Shown piece by piece: positions 18,352 through 28,374 of a stretch of DNA of 64,000 nucleotides (within the stretch, counting starts at the first letter, position 1; each line of letters starts with the position of its first letter). Below the pieces are notes generated by a model. That model was given only the letters and a program-made list of their open reading frames with translations. It did not search any database and had not been told where the DNA came from. Made by a program: the position numbers and the translations under genes. Location: contig NZ_JAUMKB010000009.1 of assembly GCF_030519375.1 (NCBI RefSeq), positions 175,599-239,598 on the forward strand, in the 5' to 3' direction. This DNA is from Mucilaginibacter tolerans (GTDB lineage: Bacteria; Bacteroidota; Bacteroidia; Sphingobacteriales; Sphingobacteriaceae).

Positions 18352-18801
18352 ATGAAGAGTTTACCTATTATTCTGTTATTAGCTATTCTCTCGGTATCTG
18401 CCTTCGCACAGTTTCCGCTTGGCAGTACTATGCCCAAGATCAAATCTTACTTTAGCAGAAACGTACCTTACTCATTCGTCCAGGAATTCAGGGCTGATAA
18501 TGGCGATACTGCTATTTGCTTTACCAAGTCAAAAGCGATAGGCGATTTCACATTCTATTTTGATCACAATGGAATATGCAAATCCTATGTGGTAACCTAC
18601 GGCAAAGGGGATTTACATGAAGTAGAATCCATGCTCGATCATAAGTATTGCCATATCGGAACAACCCGCTGGGTATCTGAAGAAGGCAAATTTGATGTGG
18701 ATGTGCAGCCGCCCGCAACCGGCGCAAATTATTTCAGCGTTATTTACACGACAGACCCGCTGATCACTACGCACGAGGACAATACTTTAGTAGCGAATTA
18801 A
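18352..18801 (+). CDS. Secreted hypothetical protein
   Basis: A 149-aa protein of unknown family with a clear signal peptide (MKSLPIILLLAILSVSAFAQ). The mature part holds PLGSTMPKIKSYF, an opening often seen in small periplasmic proteins that sense or bind, but I cannot name it. The frame is open 22 codons further upstream; ATG 18352 is chosen because the signal peptide begins exactly there. Confidence 0.7.
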   Translation: MKSLPIILLLAILSVSAFAQFPLGSTMPKIKSYFSRNVPYSFVQEFRADNGDTAICFTKSKAIGDFTFYFDHNGICKSYVVTYGKGDLHEVESMLDHKYCHIGTTRWVSEEGKFDVDVQPPATGANYFSVIYTTDPLITTHEDNTLVAN

Positions 18802-18859
18802 GCCACAATACCCCAACACGCTAAAAATCTTTTAAATTAGTGGTTTATTCAAACGCATT

Positions 18860-19312
18860 ATGAGAAAGATATTTTTACTACTGTGCCTAGTGCTATTTTT
18901 TTGTGCCGGAAAAGTCAAGGCCCAGCAACAAACGCCGGCCGATATTTCCAAAAAATTCTTCGAGCTATACGCTACCAAACCAATGGATGCCATTGATCAG
19001 CTTTTCGCCGACGTGAAGAAGAACAAGCAGGTAAACGACGACATCACCGCCATCAAAAAGAACCTTAAAGCAACTATCGACCAGGACGGCGATTACTATG
19101 GTTACGAACTGATTACCGAAAAAGGAGTTGGTAATACTGTCAAACTTTTAAGCTACATCGTAAAGTACGATAAGCAGCCGGTGCGCTTCGTCTTTGTTTT
19201 CTACAAACCAAAAGATGCCTGGAAGATCTACACCTTTCAATTCAATACCAACTTGGATGATGAACTGAACAATGCTGCGGGGGTGGATTTGTTGAAGGAG
19301 AATAAGCAGTGA
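18860..19312 (+). CDS. Secreted hypothetical protein, NTF2-like by appearance
   Basis: A 150-aa protein with signal peptide MRKIFLLLCLVLFFCAGKVKAQ. The mature chain begins with helical segments (ISKKFFELYATKPMDAIDQLF) and ends with beta strands (VRFVFVFYKPKDAWKIYTFQF). That pattern resembles DUF3887 or NTF2-like small periplasmic domains, but this is a visual impression only. It lies 58 bp after the previous secreted protein and may share its transcript. Confidence 0.7.
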   Translation: MRKIFLLLCLVLFFCAGKVKAQQQTPADISKKFFELYATKPMDAIDQLFADVKKNKQVNDDITAIKKNLKATIDQDGDYYGYELITEKGVGNTVKLLSYIVKYDKQPVRFVFVFYKPKDAWKIYTFQFNTNLDDELNNAAGVDLLKENKQ

Positions 19313-19460
19313 GGGTGTAATAGAAAGCTGATTTTAACATTTCTTCTTTTTTAAATAAGTTGTTAAGACCTCTTTAGAATAATAATACTCTGTTTGCAAC
19401 CTCGCAACGACACAAAGTAGAACTAAATATATAAAAAAAGCGCAGGCCTGATTTATTAGT

Positions 19461-19468
19461 TACATTTG
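19461..19468 (+). promoter_or_regulatory. -7 element TACATTTG before the ICMT-like gene
   Basis: TACATTTG matches TAnnTTTG and lies 22 bp before the ATG at 19491. No TTTG is visible at the -33 position. Confidence 0.4.
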
Positions 19469-19490
19469 ATTTAACCTGAAAATCAGCCTC

Positions 19491-19964
19491 ATGGAAACGA
19501 AAAAAACTCATCCCGGCGTTTATGTCCCGCCGCCTGTTATTTACGCACTGATATTTTTATTTTCACTTTTGCTTCAAAAGCTGTTTCCAATTTCTGCGGT
19601 GTTTTTCAAAACTCAAATTGCGGCTGTTTTAGGCTACTTATTTGTGGCACTCAGTATAGTATTTAGCTTACCGGCAATCGTAAAATTTATAAGAAGTAAA
19701 AACACTTTGATCACCATAAAACCAGCAAATTCCCTGCAGACGGGTGGCGTATACGCTGTTACCCGCAACCCAATGTACTTAGGCCTTTTATTGTTATATA
19801 CGGGCATTGCTTTTTTTGGAGGTAATTGGTGGACTTTTATTTTAATTCCTTTGGTTGTGCTAATTATTACCACTTACGTAATAGGACGAGAAGAAAAATA
19901 CTTGTCAGATGCTTTTGGCCAGGATTATACCTCTTATAAAATCAAAGTGAGACGGTGGATATAA
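19491..19964 (+). CDS. Isoprenylcysteine carboxyl methyltransferase (ICMT/PEMT)-like membrane protein
   Basis: A 157-aa inner-membrane protein with four to five hydrophobic segments. The family's SAM-binding signature appears in VYAVTRNPMYLGLLLLYTG and in the C-terminal REEKYLSDAFGQDYTSYK. Bacterial members methylate unknown small or lipid substrates with S-adenosylmethionine. The gene stands alone and converges on the end of the ribosomal supercluster. Confidence 0.85.
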   Translation: METKKTHPGVYVPPPVIYALIFLFSLLLQKLFPISAVFFKTQIAAVLGYLFVALSIVFSLPAIVKFIRSKNTLITIKPANSLQTGGVYAVTRNPMYLGLLLLYTGIAFFGGNWWTFILIPLVVLIITTYVIGREEKYLSDAFGQDYTSYKIKVRRWI

Positions 19965-19989
19965 TACCAAGCGCCAACTGGTCTAAAAC

Positions 19990-20022
19990 AAAAAACGCCC
20001 CGCTCAAATGAGCAGGGCGTTT
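19990..20022 (-). terminator. Terminator of the S10/spc/alpha supercluster (after rplQ)
   Basis: AAACGCCC and GGGCGTTT pair, then after one mismatch GCTC pairs with GAGC around the loop AAAT. On the minus strand six U follow. It lies 34 bp beyond the rplQ stop. Confidence 0.92.
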
Positions 20023-20055
20023 ACAATATAAACGAATTGTCGTCTATTTATATTA

Positions 20056-20649
20056 TTATTCGCCTTTTTCAGCGTTTTCTTCGTTAGCCGCTGGTGCTTC
20101 AGGAGTTTCTTCAGCAGCAGGAGCTTCTTCTACCGCTGGTGCAGATTCAGCTTTTGGCTCTTCAACTACTACTGCTTCTTCAACAGCAGCTTCAGCTTTT
20201 GGAGCAGCAGTTTTAGCACCACCTTTACCAGAACCACCACGACGACGGGTTGATTTCTTAGCAACAGCAGCACTGTCTTTAGTGTAAACAGTGTTGTAGT
20301 CTACCAATTCGATCAATGCCATTTCCGCGTTATCACCCAAACGGTTTTCCAGTTTGATGATACGGGTATAACCACCCGGACGGTTAGCAATCTTTTCAGC
20401 AACTTCGCGGAACAATACGTTCACGCTGTCTTTATCCTGCAAATAGCTAAATACTGTACGACGTGAGTGCGTAGTATCGCTTTTTGATTTAGTCAGTAAT
20501 GGTTCTACATAAACGCGCAAAGCTTTTGCTTTTGCCAGTGTAGTAGTGATGCGCTTATGTATGATAAGCGAAGAGGCCATGTTTGCCATCATCGCCTTGC
20601 GATGACTGTCGGTGCGGCCTAAGTGGTTTACTTTTTTTCCGTGTCTCAT
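20056..20649 (-). CDS. rplQ: 50S ribosomal protein L17 with acidic C-terminal extension
   Basis: The first 120 residues are canonical L17 ([13 protein letters not shown]..., [16 protein letters not shown]), which lines the peptide exit tunnel region of the large subunit. After a basic hinge (KKSTRRRGG, about 131-139) there is a roughly 55-residue tail made almost only of Ala, Glu, Pro and Val. Such tails occur in Bacteroidota L17 and have no known role. It is the last gene of the supercluster and is separated from rpoA by a 225-bp gap filled with heptad repeats. Confidence 0.97.
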   Translation of the reverse strand: MRHGKKVNHLGRTDSHRKAMMANMASSLIIHKRITTTLAKAKALRVYVEPLLTKSKSDTTHSRRTVFSYLQDKDSVNVLFREVAEKIANRPGGYTRIIKLENRLGDNAEMALIELVDYNTVYTKDSAAVAKKSTRRRGGSGKGGAKTAAPKAEAAVEEAVVVEEPKAESAPAVEEAPAAEETPEAPAANEENAEKGE

Positions 20650-20721
20650 TGTTTTTTGTTTTGTGGCACGTGCATACCGTCGGGCGGCGTTACCGTCAAG
20701 CCCTCGGAATTACGCGATGAT

Positions 20722-20867
20722 AGATTTGAGATATTAGATGTGAGATATGAGATTTAACCTCTCACCGTTTTCGCAAACCCGGTATTTATTTATTTTTATT
20801 TTGATTTGAGTTTGAGATATAGAATTTAGACTGTCTGTCTCAAATCTCATATCTCAAATCTCACTTC
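20722..20867. repeat. Inverted heptad arrays between rplQ and rpoA (word AGATNTG)
   Basis: On the left, about five units of AGATNTG run in exact 7-bp register at 20722-20755, with a second, looser run near 20803-20830. On the right, four units of TCAAATC/TCATATC type occupy 20840-20867. The right-hand run is the reverse complement of the left-hand words, so the transcript can fold into a long hairpin. Confidence 0.85.
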
Positions 20868-20874
20868 TGAAGAA

Positions 20875-21867
20875 TTACTCTTCATCTAATTTAAATTTCG
20901 ACAGGTTCATACCAAAAGATAAGCCTTTTGATTTAACCAGGTCCTGAATTTCAGTCAGTGATTTTTTACCAAAGTTTCTGAACTTCAGCATATCTGCTAC
21001 GTCGTAAGAAACCAGGTCAGCCAGGCTGCGGATATCAGCAGCTTTAAGGCAGTTCAAAGCACGTACTGAAAGATCAAGGTCAACCAGTTCGGTTTTCAGG
21101 ATCTTGCGCATGTGCAGGATCTCTTCGTCAACTTCTTTGGTTTCTTCCTTAGCCTGAGCCTCCAGCATCATGTTCTCATCGCTGAACAACATAAAGTGCT
21201 GAATAAGAATCTTAGCTGCTTCTTTCAAAGCATCTTCAGGATGTATAGAGCCATCGGTAGCAATATCCAGAACTAATTTTTCATAGTCGGTTTTTTGCTC
21301 CACACGATAGTTTTCTATAGTGTATTTAACGTTCTTGATCGGTGTATAGATCGAATCGATAGCGATCACACCTACGTTAGCATCAGGATTTTTATTCTCT
21401 TCGCTTGAAATATAACCGCGACCTTTGTTGATGGTCAGCTCGATTTCAAGTGTTACTGATGAATCCATGTTACAGATAACCAGATCAGGGTTCAATACAG
21501 CGAAGTTATTTGAGAACTTGGTAATGTCACCGGCAGTAAAAGCGTCCTGACCATTTACGATCACGAATACTTTCTCACTATCGCCTGATTCACCTGTTTT
21601 CTTCAAACGAACTTGCTTTAAGTTCAGAATGATCTCGGTAACGTCCTCAACAACACCCTTAATGGTTGAAAACTCATGCGTAACTCCTGAAAAACGTACA
21701 GAAGTAACAGCATAACCTTCAAGAGATGAAAGTAAGATACGACGTAAAGCATTACCAATGGTTACACCAAAGCCTGGTTCTAATGGACGAAACTCGAACG
21801 TGCCATCAAAATCATTCGCTTTTTGCATGATAACCTTGTCTGGTTTTTGAAATGCTAAAATTGCCAT
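20875..21867 (-). CDS. rpoA: RNA polymerase alpha subunit
   Basis: A 330-aa alpha subunit: the N-terminal dimerisation and assembly domain ([20 protein letters not shown], a hallmark segment) and a C-terminal domain (about 250-320) with the helix-hairpin-helix that contacts DNA and regulators ([12 protein letters not shown] is read here as [16 protein letters not shown]). Position between rpsD and rplQ is the standard alpha-operon order. Flanked on both sides by wide gaps holding heptad repeats. Confidence 0.98.
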   Translation of the reverse strand: MAILAFQKPDKVIMQKANDFDGTFEFRPLEPGFGVTIGNALRRILLSSLEGYAVTSVRFSGVTHEFSTIKGVVEDVTEIILNLKQVRLKKTGESGDSEKVFVIVNGQDAFTAGDITKFSNNFAVLNPDLVICNMDSSVTLEIELTINKGRGYISSEENKNPDANVGVIAIDSIYTPIKNVKYTIENYRVEQKTDYEKLVLDIATDGSIHPEDALKEAAKILIQHFMLFSDENMMLEAQAKEETKEVDEEILHMRKILKTELVDLDLSVRALNCLKAADIRSLADLVSYDVADMLKFRNFGKKSLTEIQDLVKSKGLSFGMNLSKFKLDEE

Positions 21868-21900
21868 TTATATCCTTTGTTTATTGTTTACTTGATTAAA

Positions 21901-22026
21901 GATTTGAGATATGAGATTTGAGCCGTGAGATTATTCTCCTTTTTCAAATCCTTATCTTAAACCACTTTTGCTTACATATGTTTGAAACTGAAATATGAGA
22001 TTTGAAGTACTTCTCAAATCTCATAT
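21901..22026. repeat. Heptad arrays and hairpin between rpoA and rpsD (word GATNTGA)
   Basis: Three units of GATTTGA/GATATGA run at 21901-21921. A separate 13-bp perfect inverted repeat uses the same words: 21993-22005 pairs with 22014-22026, with AGTACT in the loop. The right arm ends 15 bp before the rpsD stop codon. Confidence 0.85.
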
Positions 22027-22041
22027 CTAAAATTTCAAATC

Positions 22042-22650
22042 TTATTTAGAGTACAACTCGACGATCAGGTTTTCCTTGATGTTTTCAGGAATCTCATCGC
22101 GGTTTGGATAGTTCAGGAATTTGCCTGTTAAGTTAGCAGCATCCCATTCTAACCAGCTGTATTTGTTGATCTTTCTGCCGGCAACTGAATTAGCAATTGC
22201 TTCCAGTGATTTTGATTTCTCACGAACTGAGATCACATCACCTGCTTTTAAGCTGTATGAAGCGATGTTTACTACTTCGCCGTTTACATTGATGTGTTTG
22301 TGGCCTACCAGCTGACGAGCTGCCGAACGTGTCGGAGCAATACCTAAACGGTAAACTGCATTATCCAAACGTGCTTCTAAGAATTTCAGCAAGTTCTCAC
22401 CGGTGATACCTTCTTTAGCGGATGCACGGTGAAACAGGTTCTCGAACTGACGCTCTAATACACCGTAGGTGTATTTTACCTTTTGTTTCTCTTGCAGCTG
22501 AGTAGAGTACTCAGACTGTTTGCCTCTTCTTTTAGAGACACCATGCATACCCGGAGGGTAGTTTTTTCTTTCTAACGCCTTGTCCGGACCGAAGATTGGT
22601 TCACGGAACCTACGCGCGATTTTTGATTTTGGACCTGTATATCTAGCCAT
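22042..22650 (-). CDS. rpsD: 30S ribosomal protein S4
   Basis: A 202-aa primary 16S rRNA-binding protein of the 30S body. Recognised from [17 protein letters not shown], the YPPGMHG turn, and the S4 RNA-binding domain [20 protein letters not shown]. No zinc-ribbon cysteines are present at the N-terminus, so it is the zinc-free form. In many bacteria S4 represses the alpha operon; no pseudoknot leader was identified here. Confidence 0.98.
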   Translation of the reverse strand: MARYTGPKSKIARRFREPIFGPDKALERKNYPPGMHGVSKRRGKQSEYSTQLQEKQKVKYTYGVLERQFENLFHRASAKEGITGENLLKFLEARLDNAVYRLGIAPTRSAARQLVGHKHINVNGEVVNIASYSLKAGDVISVREKSKSLEAIANSVAGRKINKYSWLEWDAANLTGKFLNYPNRDEIPENIKENLIVELYSK

Positions 22651-22715
22651 TTTGTTTGATTTAAAGTATCACGCAGCCCGCAGCCGGTGAATCTTAGCTT
22701 TAAAAATTTGGTTAA

Positions 22716-23105
22716 TTAAACTCTTCTTCTTTTTGAAGGACGGCAACCGTTGTGCGGAAGTGGTGTAATGTCCTTAATGGTGGTAACTTCAATACCTGCA
22801 GTTTGCAAAGTACGGATAGCTGACTCGCGGCCTGCACCCGGACCTTTTACAAATACTTCAACCTTGCGTAAACCCAGATCGTAAGCTACTTTACCGCAAT
22901 CGGCAGCAGCTTGTGAAGCAGCATAAGGAGTGTTCTTCTTTGAACCTTTGAAACCCATTTTACCTGCTGAAGACCATGAAATAGCCTGTCCGCTTTTGTT
23001 AGTTAGGGTAATGATGATGTTGTTAAAGGTAGCATTTACATGTGCTTCGCCAACCGGCTCAACAATCACAACGCGCTTTTTGGTAACTTTTTTAGTTTTA
23101 GCCAT
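22716..23105 (-). CDS. rpsK: 30S ribosomal protein S11
   Basis: A 129-aa platform protein of the small subunit. The core [19 protein letters not shown] and the C-terminal [15 protein letters not shown] are diagnostic. The N-terminus is lysine-rich ([11 protein letters not shown]). It is 65 bp upstream of rpsD and separated from rpsM by a 152-bp gap holding inverted heptad arrays. Confidence 0.98.
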   Translation of the reverse strand: MAKTKKVTKKRVVIVEPVGEAHVNATFNNIIITLTNKSGQAISWSSAGKMGFKGSKKNTPYAASQAAADCGKVAYDLGLRKVEVFVKGPGAGRESAIRTLQTAGIEVTTIKDITPLPHNGCRPSKRRRV

Positions 23106-23111
23106 TTTTTT

Positions 23112-23249
23112 GAGGTTTGAGATATGAGATTTGAGATGTGAGACTTTAATACCTCATTTCAAATACATCAATATCCTTTTTATCTTTTTATCTTAATTTA
23201 AGATGACCGACCAGATATGTTTCTCATATCTCAAATCTCACATCTCAAA
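23112..23249. repeat. Facing heptad arrays between rpsK and rpsM (word GAGATNT)
   Basis: Five 7-bp units of GAGNTNT/GAGACTT run at 23112-23146 and four units of TCTCANA run at 23222-23249. The two runs are reverse complements with about 75 AT-rich nt between them. This is the cleanest example of the repeat family inside the ribosomal operon. Confidence 0.9.
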
Positions 23250-23257
23250 TCTATTTA

Positions 23258-23635
23258 TTACTTAGTAGCTTTTTTCTTGTTAGCGACAGTCTTACGTTTT
23301 CCTTTACGGGTACGTGAGTTGTTTTTGGTACGCTGACCACGCAAAGGCAATCCTTTACGGTGACGGGTACCGCGGTAGCAACCTATATCCATTAAACGTT
23401 TGATGTTAAGCTGCACTTCTGAACGTAATGCACCTTCAACTTTGATCTGATCGTTGATAATTCCACGGATAGCAGTTAACTGCTCATCGGTCCAGTCTTG
23501 AACTTTTGTATTGAAATCGATGCCAGCCTGGGTCAAAATGTCCTGGGCAGTTGAACGGCCAATACCATAAATGTAAGTAAGTCCGATCTCTCCTCTTTTG
23601 TTTTTTGGTAAATCAATACCTGAAATCCTTGCCAT
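23258..23635 (-). CDS. rpsM: 30S ribosomal protein S13
   Basis: A 125-aa head protein that contacts the P-site tRNA and forms bridges to the 50S. The start [22 protein letters not shown] is read at its diagnostic part [11 protein letters not shown]; the C-terminus has [19 protein letters not shown] and a very basic tail. It follows rpmJ by 71 bp, matching the usual alpha-operon order. Confidence 0.98.
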   Translation of the reverse strand: MARISGIDLPKNKRGEIGLTYIYGIGRSTAQDILTQAGIDFNTKVQDWTDEQLTAIRGIINDQIKVEGALRSEVQLNIKRLMDIGCYRGTRHRKGLPLRGQRTKNNSRTRKGKRKTVANKKKATK

Positions 23636-23706
23636 ATTTATCGTTTGTTTTTAAATAACGACCGAACGGCGGCTACCGTTGTACGAATCGTTACAATATT
23701 TTTTAA

Positions 23707-23823
23707 TTACCCCTGACGCTGTTTGAACTTAGGATTCTTTTTGTTGATCACATAAAGTTTCCCGTTACGACGGATGATCTTGCAATCAGCGCTACGTTTT
23801 TTAATGGATGCTCTAACTTTCAT
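23707..23823 (-). CDS. rpmJ: 50S ribosomal protein L36 (zinc-free form)
   Basis: A 38-residue frame between infA and rpsM, starting [10 protein letters not shown] and ending NPKFKQRQG, is L36. The zinc-binding form has a C-x2-C-x12-C-x4-H set; only one Cys (residue 14) is kept here and the other ligands are Ser, Asn and Lys. It should therefore not bind zinc. The start codon lies 7 bp after the infA stop. Confidence 0.96.
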   Translation of the reverse strand: MKVRASIKKRSADCKIIRRNGKLYVINKKNPKFKQRQG

Positions 23824-23830
23824 CTCTTTA

Positions 23831-24049
23831 TTATTTATATCTATAGGTTATTCTACCCTTTGTTAAATCATATGGACTCATCTCCAGTTTTACTCTGTCG
23901 CCAGGTAAAATTTTGATGTAGTGCATACGCATTTTACCAGATATGTGTGCAATAATCTCATGACCATTTTCGAGTTCAACTCTGAACATTGCATTTGATA
24001 ATGCCTCCCGAATTGTACCGTCTTGCTCAATCGAAGATTGTTTAGCCAT
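23831..24049 (-). CDS. infA: Translation initiation factor IF-1
   Basis: A 72-aa OB-fold protein that binds the A site during initiation. [17 protein letters not shown], the central [17 protein letters not shown] and [20 protein letters not shown] are characteristic. It is at the normal place between map and rpmJ. A 68-bp gap separates it from map. Confidence 0.98.
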   Translation of the reverse strand: MAKQSSIEQDGTIREALSNAMFRVELENGHEIIAHISGKMRMHYIKILPGDRVKLEMSPYDLTKGRITYRYK

Positions 24050-24117
24050 ATTTTACTGATTCTTACTTTATTATCCGCTTTAAAACCGGGTTGCAAAGAT
24101 AAGCAATAATTTTCTAA

Positions 24118-24906
24118 TTATTTAACTTTTTCTTGCAAAACTTCTTCTATCTCATCAAAGCTAGAAAGGATGTCTGCTTTCCCCTTTTGTACTGCTACCG
24201 TATGCTCATAATGCGCCGATGGTTTTTTGTCAACAGTTGATACCGTCCAGCCATCATCCCAAAACCTCACTCCTGCCCTGCCAGCATTAATCATCGGTTC
24301 AATCGCAATCACCATTCCTTCTTCCAACTTAATGCCTGCCCCCCGTTTGCCATAATTTGGCACTTCCGGTTTTTCGTGCAAATGCAAACCTACTCCGTGG
24401 CCAACCAGCTCTTTTACAACACCGAAGCCGTTCTTCTCAGCATGTTCCTGCACAGCATAACCGATATCGCCAATCCGCTGACCAACCACTGCCTTCTCGA
24501 TACCAAGATAAAGGCATTCTTTCGTTACACGCATCAATTTTTTAGTCGTCTCATCTACCTCGCCGATGGCGAAAGTATAAGCTGAGTCACCATAGTATTT
24601 ATTGAGAATTACACCACAATCAACCGACACAAGGTCACCTTCAACTAATACATGCTGACCAGGAAATCCGTGTACGATCTGATCATTCAGCGAGATACAC
24701 AATGAATAAGGGAACCCACTATAGTTTAGGAAAGCAGGAACTCCGCCATTGTCGCGAATGAAAGTTTCGGCTAGTTTGTTTAATTCAATAGTCTTTATAC
24801 CTGGCCGGATAACTTTTGCTATCTCGGCCAGGGTTTTGGAAACAAGTAAAGAGCTCTTTCTTATGAGTTCTATCTCTTCGACAGACTTATAATGGATCTT
24901 TGACAT
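24118..24906 (-). CDS. map: Methionine aminopeptidase, type I
   Basis: A 262-aa metallo-aminopeptidase that removes the initiator methionine from nascent chains. Metal ligands are visible: the two Asp in VSVDCGVILNKYYGDSAYTF, the His in VGHGVGLHLHE, and Glu in MVIAIEPMI and YEHTVAV. No N-terminal zinc-finger extension is present (type Ia). It follows secY by 9 bp, which is the common secY-map-infA order when adk is absent. Confidence 0.97.
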   Translation of the reverse strand: MSKIHYKSVEEIELIRKSSLLVSKTLAEIAKVIRPGIKTIELNKLAETFIRDNGGVPAFLNYSGFPYSLCISLNDQIVHGFPGQHVLVEGDLVSVDCGVILNKYYGDSAYTFAIGEVDETTKKLMRVTKECLYLGIEKAVVGQRIGDIGYAVQEHAEKNGFGVVKELVGHGVGLHLHEKPEVPNYGKRGAGIKLEEGMVIAIEPMINAGRAGVRFWDDGWTVSTVDKKPSAHYEHTVAVQKGKADILSSFDEIEEVLQEKVK

Positions 24907-24915
24907 GTTATTAAA

Positions 24916-26265
24916 TTAGATAACCGGCGGAGTCGATCCTGCCGACGTAGGTATACTGGTACGGCCAGTGATACGCCCGGTTTTCATCAAACCGTCGTAA
25001 TGACGCATCAGCAGATGGCTTTCTATCTGTTGTAAAGTATCTAAAACCACACCCACAAGAATGATCAGCGACGTACCACCAAAGAATCTTGCAAAAACAC
25101 CGCTAACACCCATCATAGTTACCAAAGCTGGAATGATAGCGATGATTGCCAGGAATACAGATCCTGGTAAAGTAATCTTTGAGATCACACCATCAATAAA
25201 ATCAGCTGTTGATTTACCCGGTTTAACACCCGGAACAAATCCGCCATTCTTCTTCATATCCTCAGCCATCTGGTTAGGGTTAACCGTAATAGCTGTATAG
25301 AAATAAGTGAAGATGATGATCAGGAATGCGAACAATAAGTTATGCGCCCATGAGTTATAGTTAGCCAAAGCCATTACCACAGGATTAGTTCCTGTTGATG
25401 GGAAAAACTGAGGAATGGTAGCCGGAATGAACATCAATGCCTGGGCAAAGATGATAGGCATTACGCCTGCGGCATTTACTTTTAACGGGATATACTGGCG
25501 CACGCCACCATATTGTTTGTTACCGACAATACGTTTTGCATATTGCACTGCAATTTTTCTTGTCCCTTGAACAATCAGGATAGTGAACATCACTACGCCG
25601 ATTAGGGCCACAATTTCTGCGATAAACGTAATCAAACCACCTTGTCCGTTGAGACGCTGGTCAAACTCACCGGCGAATGCACCTGGTAATTGGGCAATGA
25701 TACCCACCATGATGATTAGGGAAATACCGTTACCGATACCTTTATCAGTAATTTTTTCGCCCAGCCACATTACGAATAATGTACCCGCGGTCAATACAAA
25801 GATCGACAGTACGTTGAATGCAAATACGCTCATAACCGGGCTGATCTGGTCAGTTTGGATTTGCGAGTGCACATAGCCGTAAGCTTGCAATGCGGTAATA
25901 CCGATTGTCAGATAGCGGGTCCACTGGTTTAGCTTATTTCTGCCACTTTCACCTTCTTTTTGCAATTTGGTGAAATAAGGCACAGCTATACCCAGCAACT
26001 GCACAACGATAGACGCCGATATGTAAGGCATTACGCCTAACGCAAAAATAGAGGCACGTGAAAACGAACCTCCTGCGAACATATTCAGCAAGCCTACCAG
26101 CCCTTCTTTTGCTTTCTGCGTATTCAGGGATGCATAGTTTACACCGGGCAGAACCACGTATGATCCTATGCGGTATATTAAAAGAAATAAGAGTGTGTTA
26201 GTAATACGCACTCTTAAATCTTCGATTTTCCAAATATTGGATAATGTAGTGAATAATTTCTTCAT
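24916..26265 (-). CDS. secY: Protein translocase subunit SecY
   Basis: A 449-aa inner-membrane channel subunit of the Sec translocon with ten transmembrane segments. The N-terminal MKKLFTTLSNIWKIEDLRVR, the GGSFSRASIFALGVMPYISASI segment near the plug and the cytoplasmic loop GVRQYIPLKVNAAGVMPIIFA are diagnostic parts (read in pieces). The C-terminus after TM10 ends in a short Ser/Thr/Pro tail. It follows rplO by 6 bp. Confidence 0.98.
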   Translation of the reverse strand: MKKLFTTLSNIWKIEDLRVRITNTLLFLLIYRIGSYVVLPGVNYASLNTQKAKEGLVGLLNMFAGGSFSRASIFALGVMPYISASIVVQLLGIAVPYFTKLQKEGESGRNKLNQWTRYLTIGITALQAYGYVHSQIQTDQISPVMSVFAFNVLSIFVLTAGTLFVMWLGEKITDKGIGNGISLIIMVGIIAQLPGAFAGEFDQRLNGQGGLITFIAEIVALIGVVMFTILIVQGTRKIAVQYAKRIVGNKQYGGVRQYIPLKVNAAGVMPIIFAQALMFIPATIPQFFPSTGTNPVVMALANYNSWAHNLLFAFLIIIFTYFYTAITVNPNQMAEDMKKNGGFVPGVKPGKSTADFIDGVISKITLPGSVFLAIIAIIPALVTMMGVSGVFARFFGGTSLIILVGVVLDTLQQIESHLLMRHYDGLMKTGRITGRTSIPTSAGSTPPVI

Positions 26266-26271
26266 TGAAAT

Positions 26272-26718
26272 TTACAACTTTACAATAGTACCACCGGCGG
26301 CCTCAATAGCTTTTTGTGCTGTTGCAGAGAAAGCATGAGCCTTAACTTCCAACTTGGCTTTCAGCTCGCCACGGCCCAGGATTTTCACCAGGTCATTACG
26401 CGAAACTAAACCATGTTCTTTCAAAGTTGCAAAATCAATTGCAGAAACTTTATAATCGTCTACTAATTTTTGTAAAGCATCCAGGTTTACGCTTACATAT
26501 TCCACACGGTTAGGGTTTTTGAAACCCACTTTTGGCAAGCGGCGCTGCAATGGCATCTGACCACCTTCAAAACCAACCTTAGTGCTTGTACCTGAACGTG
26601 AACCGGCTCCTTTGTGGCCACGAGTTGACGTGCCGCCACGGCCCGAACCTGTACCACGGCCAATTCTTTTACTATTCTTAGTAGAACCTTCTGCAGGTTT
26701 TAAGTTACTTAGATTCAT
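26272..26718 (-). CDS. rplO: 50S ribosomal protein L15
   Basis: A 148-aa late-assembly protein of the large subunit. The glycine/arginine-rich N-terminal arm (KRIGRGTGSGRGGTSTRG) threads into 23S rRNA, followed by GFEGGQMPLQRRLPKVGF. The start is 4 bp after the rpmD stop. Confidence 0.98.
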   Translation of the reverse strand: MNLSNLKPAEGSTKNSKRIGRGTGSGRGGTSTRGHKGAGSRSGTSTKVGFEGGQMPLQRRLPKVGFKNPNRVEYVSVNLDALQKLVDDYKVSAIDFATLKEHGLVSRNDLVKILGRGELKAKLEVKAHAFSATAQKAIEAAGGTIVKL

Positions 26719-26722
26719 GATA

Positions 26723-26902
26723 TTAAATATTTTCTACCGCTACCAAATGATTAACTTTACGTACCATACCGATGATAGCCGGAGTAGCTTCTACTTCAAC
26801 ACTGTGGTTGATCTTTTTCAAGCCCAAAGCCTCAACAGTTTTTTTCTGGCGCTCACTTCTATCGATCACGCTCTTAATCTGGGTTATTTTGATCTTTGCC
26901 AT
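26723..26902 (-). CDS. rpmD: 50S ribosomal protein L30
   Basis: A 59-residue frame between rpsE and rplO, beginning [15 protein letters not shown] and containing the family core [14 protein letters not shown] and [13 protein letters not shown]30 is a small non-essential-type protein of the large subunit, found in the spc operon of many bacteria. ATG at 26902 lies 5 bp after the rpsE stop. Confidence 0.96.
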   Translation of the reverse strand: MAKIKITQIKSVIDRSERQKKTVEALGLKKINHSVEVEATPAIIGMVRKVNHLVAVENI

Positions 26903-26907
26903 GATGA

Positions 26908-27426
26908 TTATCCGTTAAATACCTTTCCTAATTCAATTCCGCGGTGCTGAGCTACAGTAACAGCATCACGCATTTGTGATAATGCCGACACAGTTGCTTT
27001 AACCACGTTATGAGGGTTTGATGAACCTTTTGATTTTGCCAATACGTTGTGTACACCAGCAGACTCTAATACGGCACGCATCGCACCACCTGCAATTACA
27101 CCGGTACCATTCGCAGCAGGTTTAATAAAAACAAAACCGCCTGAAAATTTACCATATTGTTCGTGAGGTACAGTACCATTGATGATAGGCACTTTTACCA
27201 GGTTCTTTTTAGCATCATCAATACCTTTAGCAATTGCCTCGGTAACCTCTTTCGCTTTACCTAAACCGTAACCTACAACACCGTGCTCATCACCTACTAC
27301 TACGATAGCAGAGAAGCTGAAAGTACGGCCACCTTTGGTTACTTTGGCAACACGTTGTATGCTCACCAGGCGATCTTTCAATTCGATCTCGCTGGTTTTT
27401 ACTCTTTTTATGTTGATTGTTGACAT
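26908..27426 (-). CDS. rpsE: 30S ribosomal protein S5
   Basis: A 172-aa protein of the decoding centre region, important for accuracy. The N-terminal double-stranded RNA-binding domain has [17 protein letters not shown] and [11 protein letters not shown]; the C-terminal domain has [19 protein letters not shown]. The gap to rplR upstream is 12 bp. Confidence 0.98.
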   Translation of the reverse strand: MSTINIKRVKTSEIELKDRLVSIQRVAKVTKGGRTFSFSAIVVVGDEHGVVGYGLGKAKEVTEAIAKGIDDAKKNLVKVPIINGTVPHEQYGKFSGGFVFIKPAANGTGVIAGGAMRAVLESAGVHNVLAKSKGSSNPHNVVKATVSALSQMRDAVTVAQHRGIELGKVFNG

Positions 27427-27438
27427 CTCTCTTTCCGA

Positions 27439-27789
27439 TTAAAAGTTTAAACCGCCTTCACGTGCACCTTCAGCCAGTGATTTAACACGGCCATGATATA
27501 GGTAACCATTTCTATCAAAAACTACATCTTTGATACCTGCAGCAACTGCTTTAGCGGCAACTGCTTTGCCTACGGCAACAGATTGTTCTGATTTAGTTCC
27601 TTTTGCAGCAAAATCTTTTGATAAAGATGAAGCTGAAACGATAGTTTTACCGGTTACATCGTCAATGATCTGGGCATAAATACCTTTGTTGCTCCTGTAC
27701 ACTGACAAGCGCGGACGCTCTGAAGATCCTGAAAGTCTCTTTCTGATCCCCTTTTTAATTCTGTCTCTTCTTGATAATTTACCTGTCAT
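27439..27789 (-). CDS. rplR: 50S ribosomal protein L18
   Basis: A 116-aa 5S rRNA-binding protein. Diagnostic parts are [37 protein letters not shown] and the C-terminal [18 protein letters not shown]. It is packed 5 bp after rplF. Confidence 0.98.
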   Translation of the reverse strand: MTGKLSRRDRIKKGIRKRLSGSSERPRLSVYRSNKGIYAQIIDDVTGKTIVSASSLSKDFAAKGTKSEQSVAVGKAVAAKAVAAGIKDVVFDRNGYLYHGRVKSLAEGAREGGLNF

Positions 27790-27794
27790 GACGA

Positions 27795-28352
27795 TTATTT
27801 TTTAGATGCTGATTTACCTGCTTTTCTTCTCAATTGTTCGCCAACAAACTTGATACCTTTACCTTTGTAAGGCTCTGGTGCACGCAGCGAGCGGATCTTC
27901 GCAGCTACCTGGCCGATCAATTGCTTGTCGATTGATTCTAAGATGATAGTAGGGTTTTTACCTTTCTCAGCAGTGGTTGTAACTTTAATTTCTTTAGGTA
28001 ATTCAAACACATAATGGTGAGAGTAGCCTAAAACAAGGTCCAAAGTGTTACCGGTATTAGTAGCACGGTAGCCCACACCAACTAATTCCTGCTCTAATTT
28101 ATAACCCTGGGTTACGCCAACAACCATATTATTTAAAAGTGCACGATATAAACCATGCAATGCTTTATGACGTTTCTGGTCAGAAGGACGTTGAACCAAT
28201 AAATGGCCGTCTTCCTGCGCTACGGCGATATCGCTATCTACCGCCTGGTGCAATTCGCCTTTAGGTCCTTTTACAGTAACTACGTTTGCGTCAGATACGG
28301 TAATAGTAACTCCTGAAGGTATTGCTATAGGTGCTTTTCCTATTCTTGACAT
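27795..28352 (-). CDS. rplF: 50S ribosomal protein L6
   Basis: A 185-aa protein near the factor-binding site and sarcin-ricin loop. [15 protein letters not shown] opens the first of two similar alpha/beta domains, and [17 protein letters not shown] closes the second. The AGGAGG-like purine run before the ATG (AAAGGAGGAATTAAC region) is unusually SD-like for this phylum. Confidence 0.98.
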   Translation of the reverse strand: MSRIGKAPIAIPSGVTITVSDANVVTVKGPKGELHQAVDSDIAVAQEDGHLLVQRPSDQKRHKALHGLYRALLNNMVVGVTQGYKLEQELVGVGYRATNTGNTLDLVLGYSHHYVFELPKEIKVTTTAEKGKNPTIILESIDKQLIGQVAAKIRSLRAPEPYKGKGIKFVGEQLRRKAGKSASKK

Positions 28353-28374
28353 TAGTTAATTCCTCCTTTATTGA

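Noticed and set aside
23112..23249. CRISPR array
   Set aside because: Units are 7 bp with no spacers and arranged as facing reverse complements; no cas genes.
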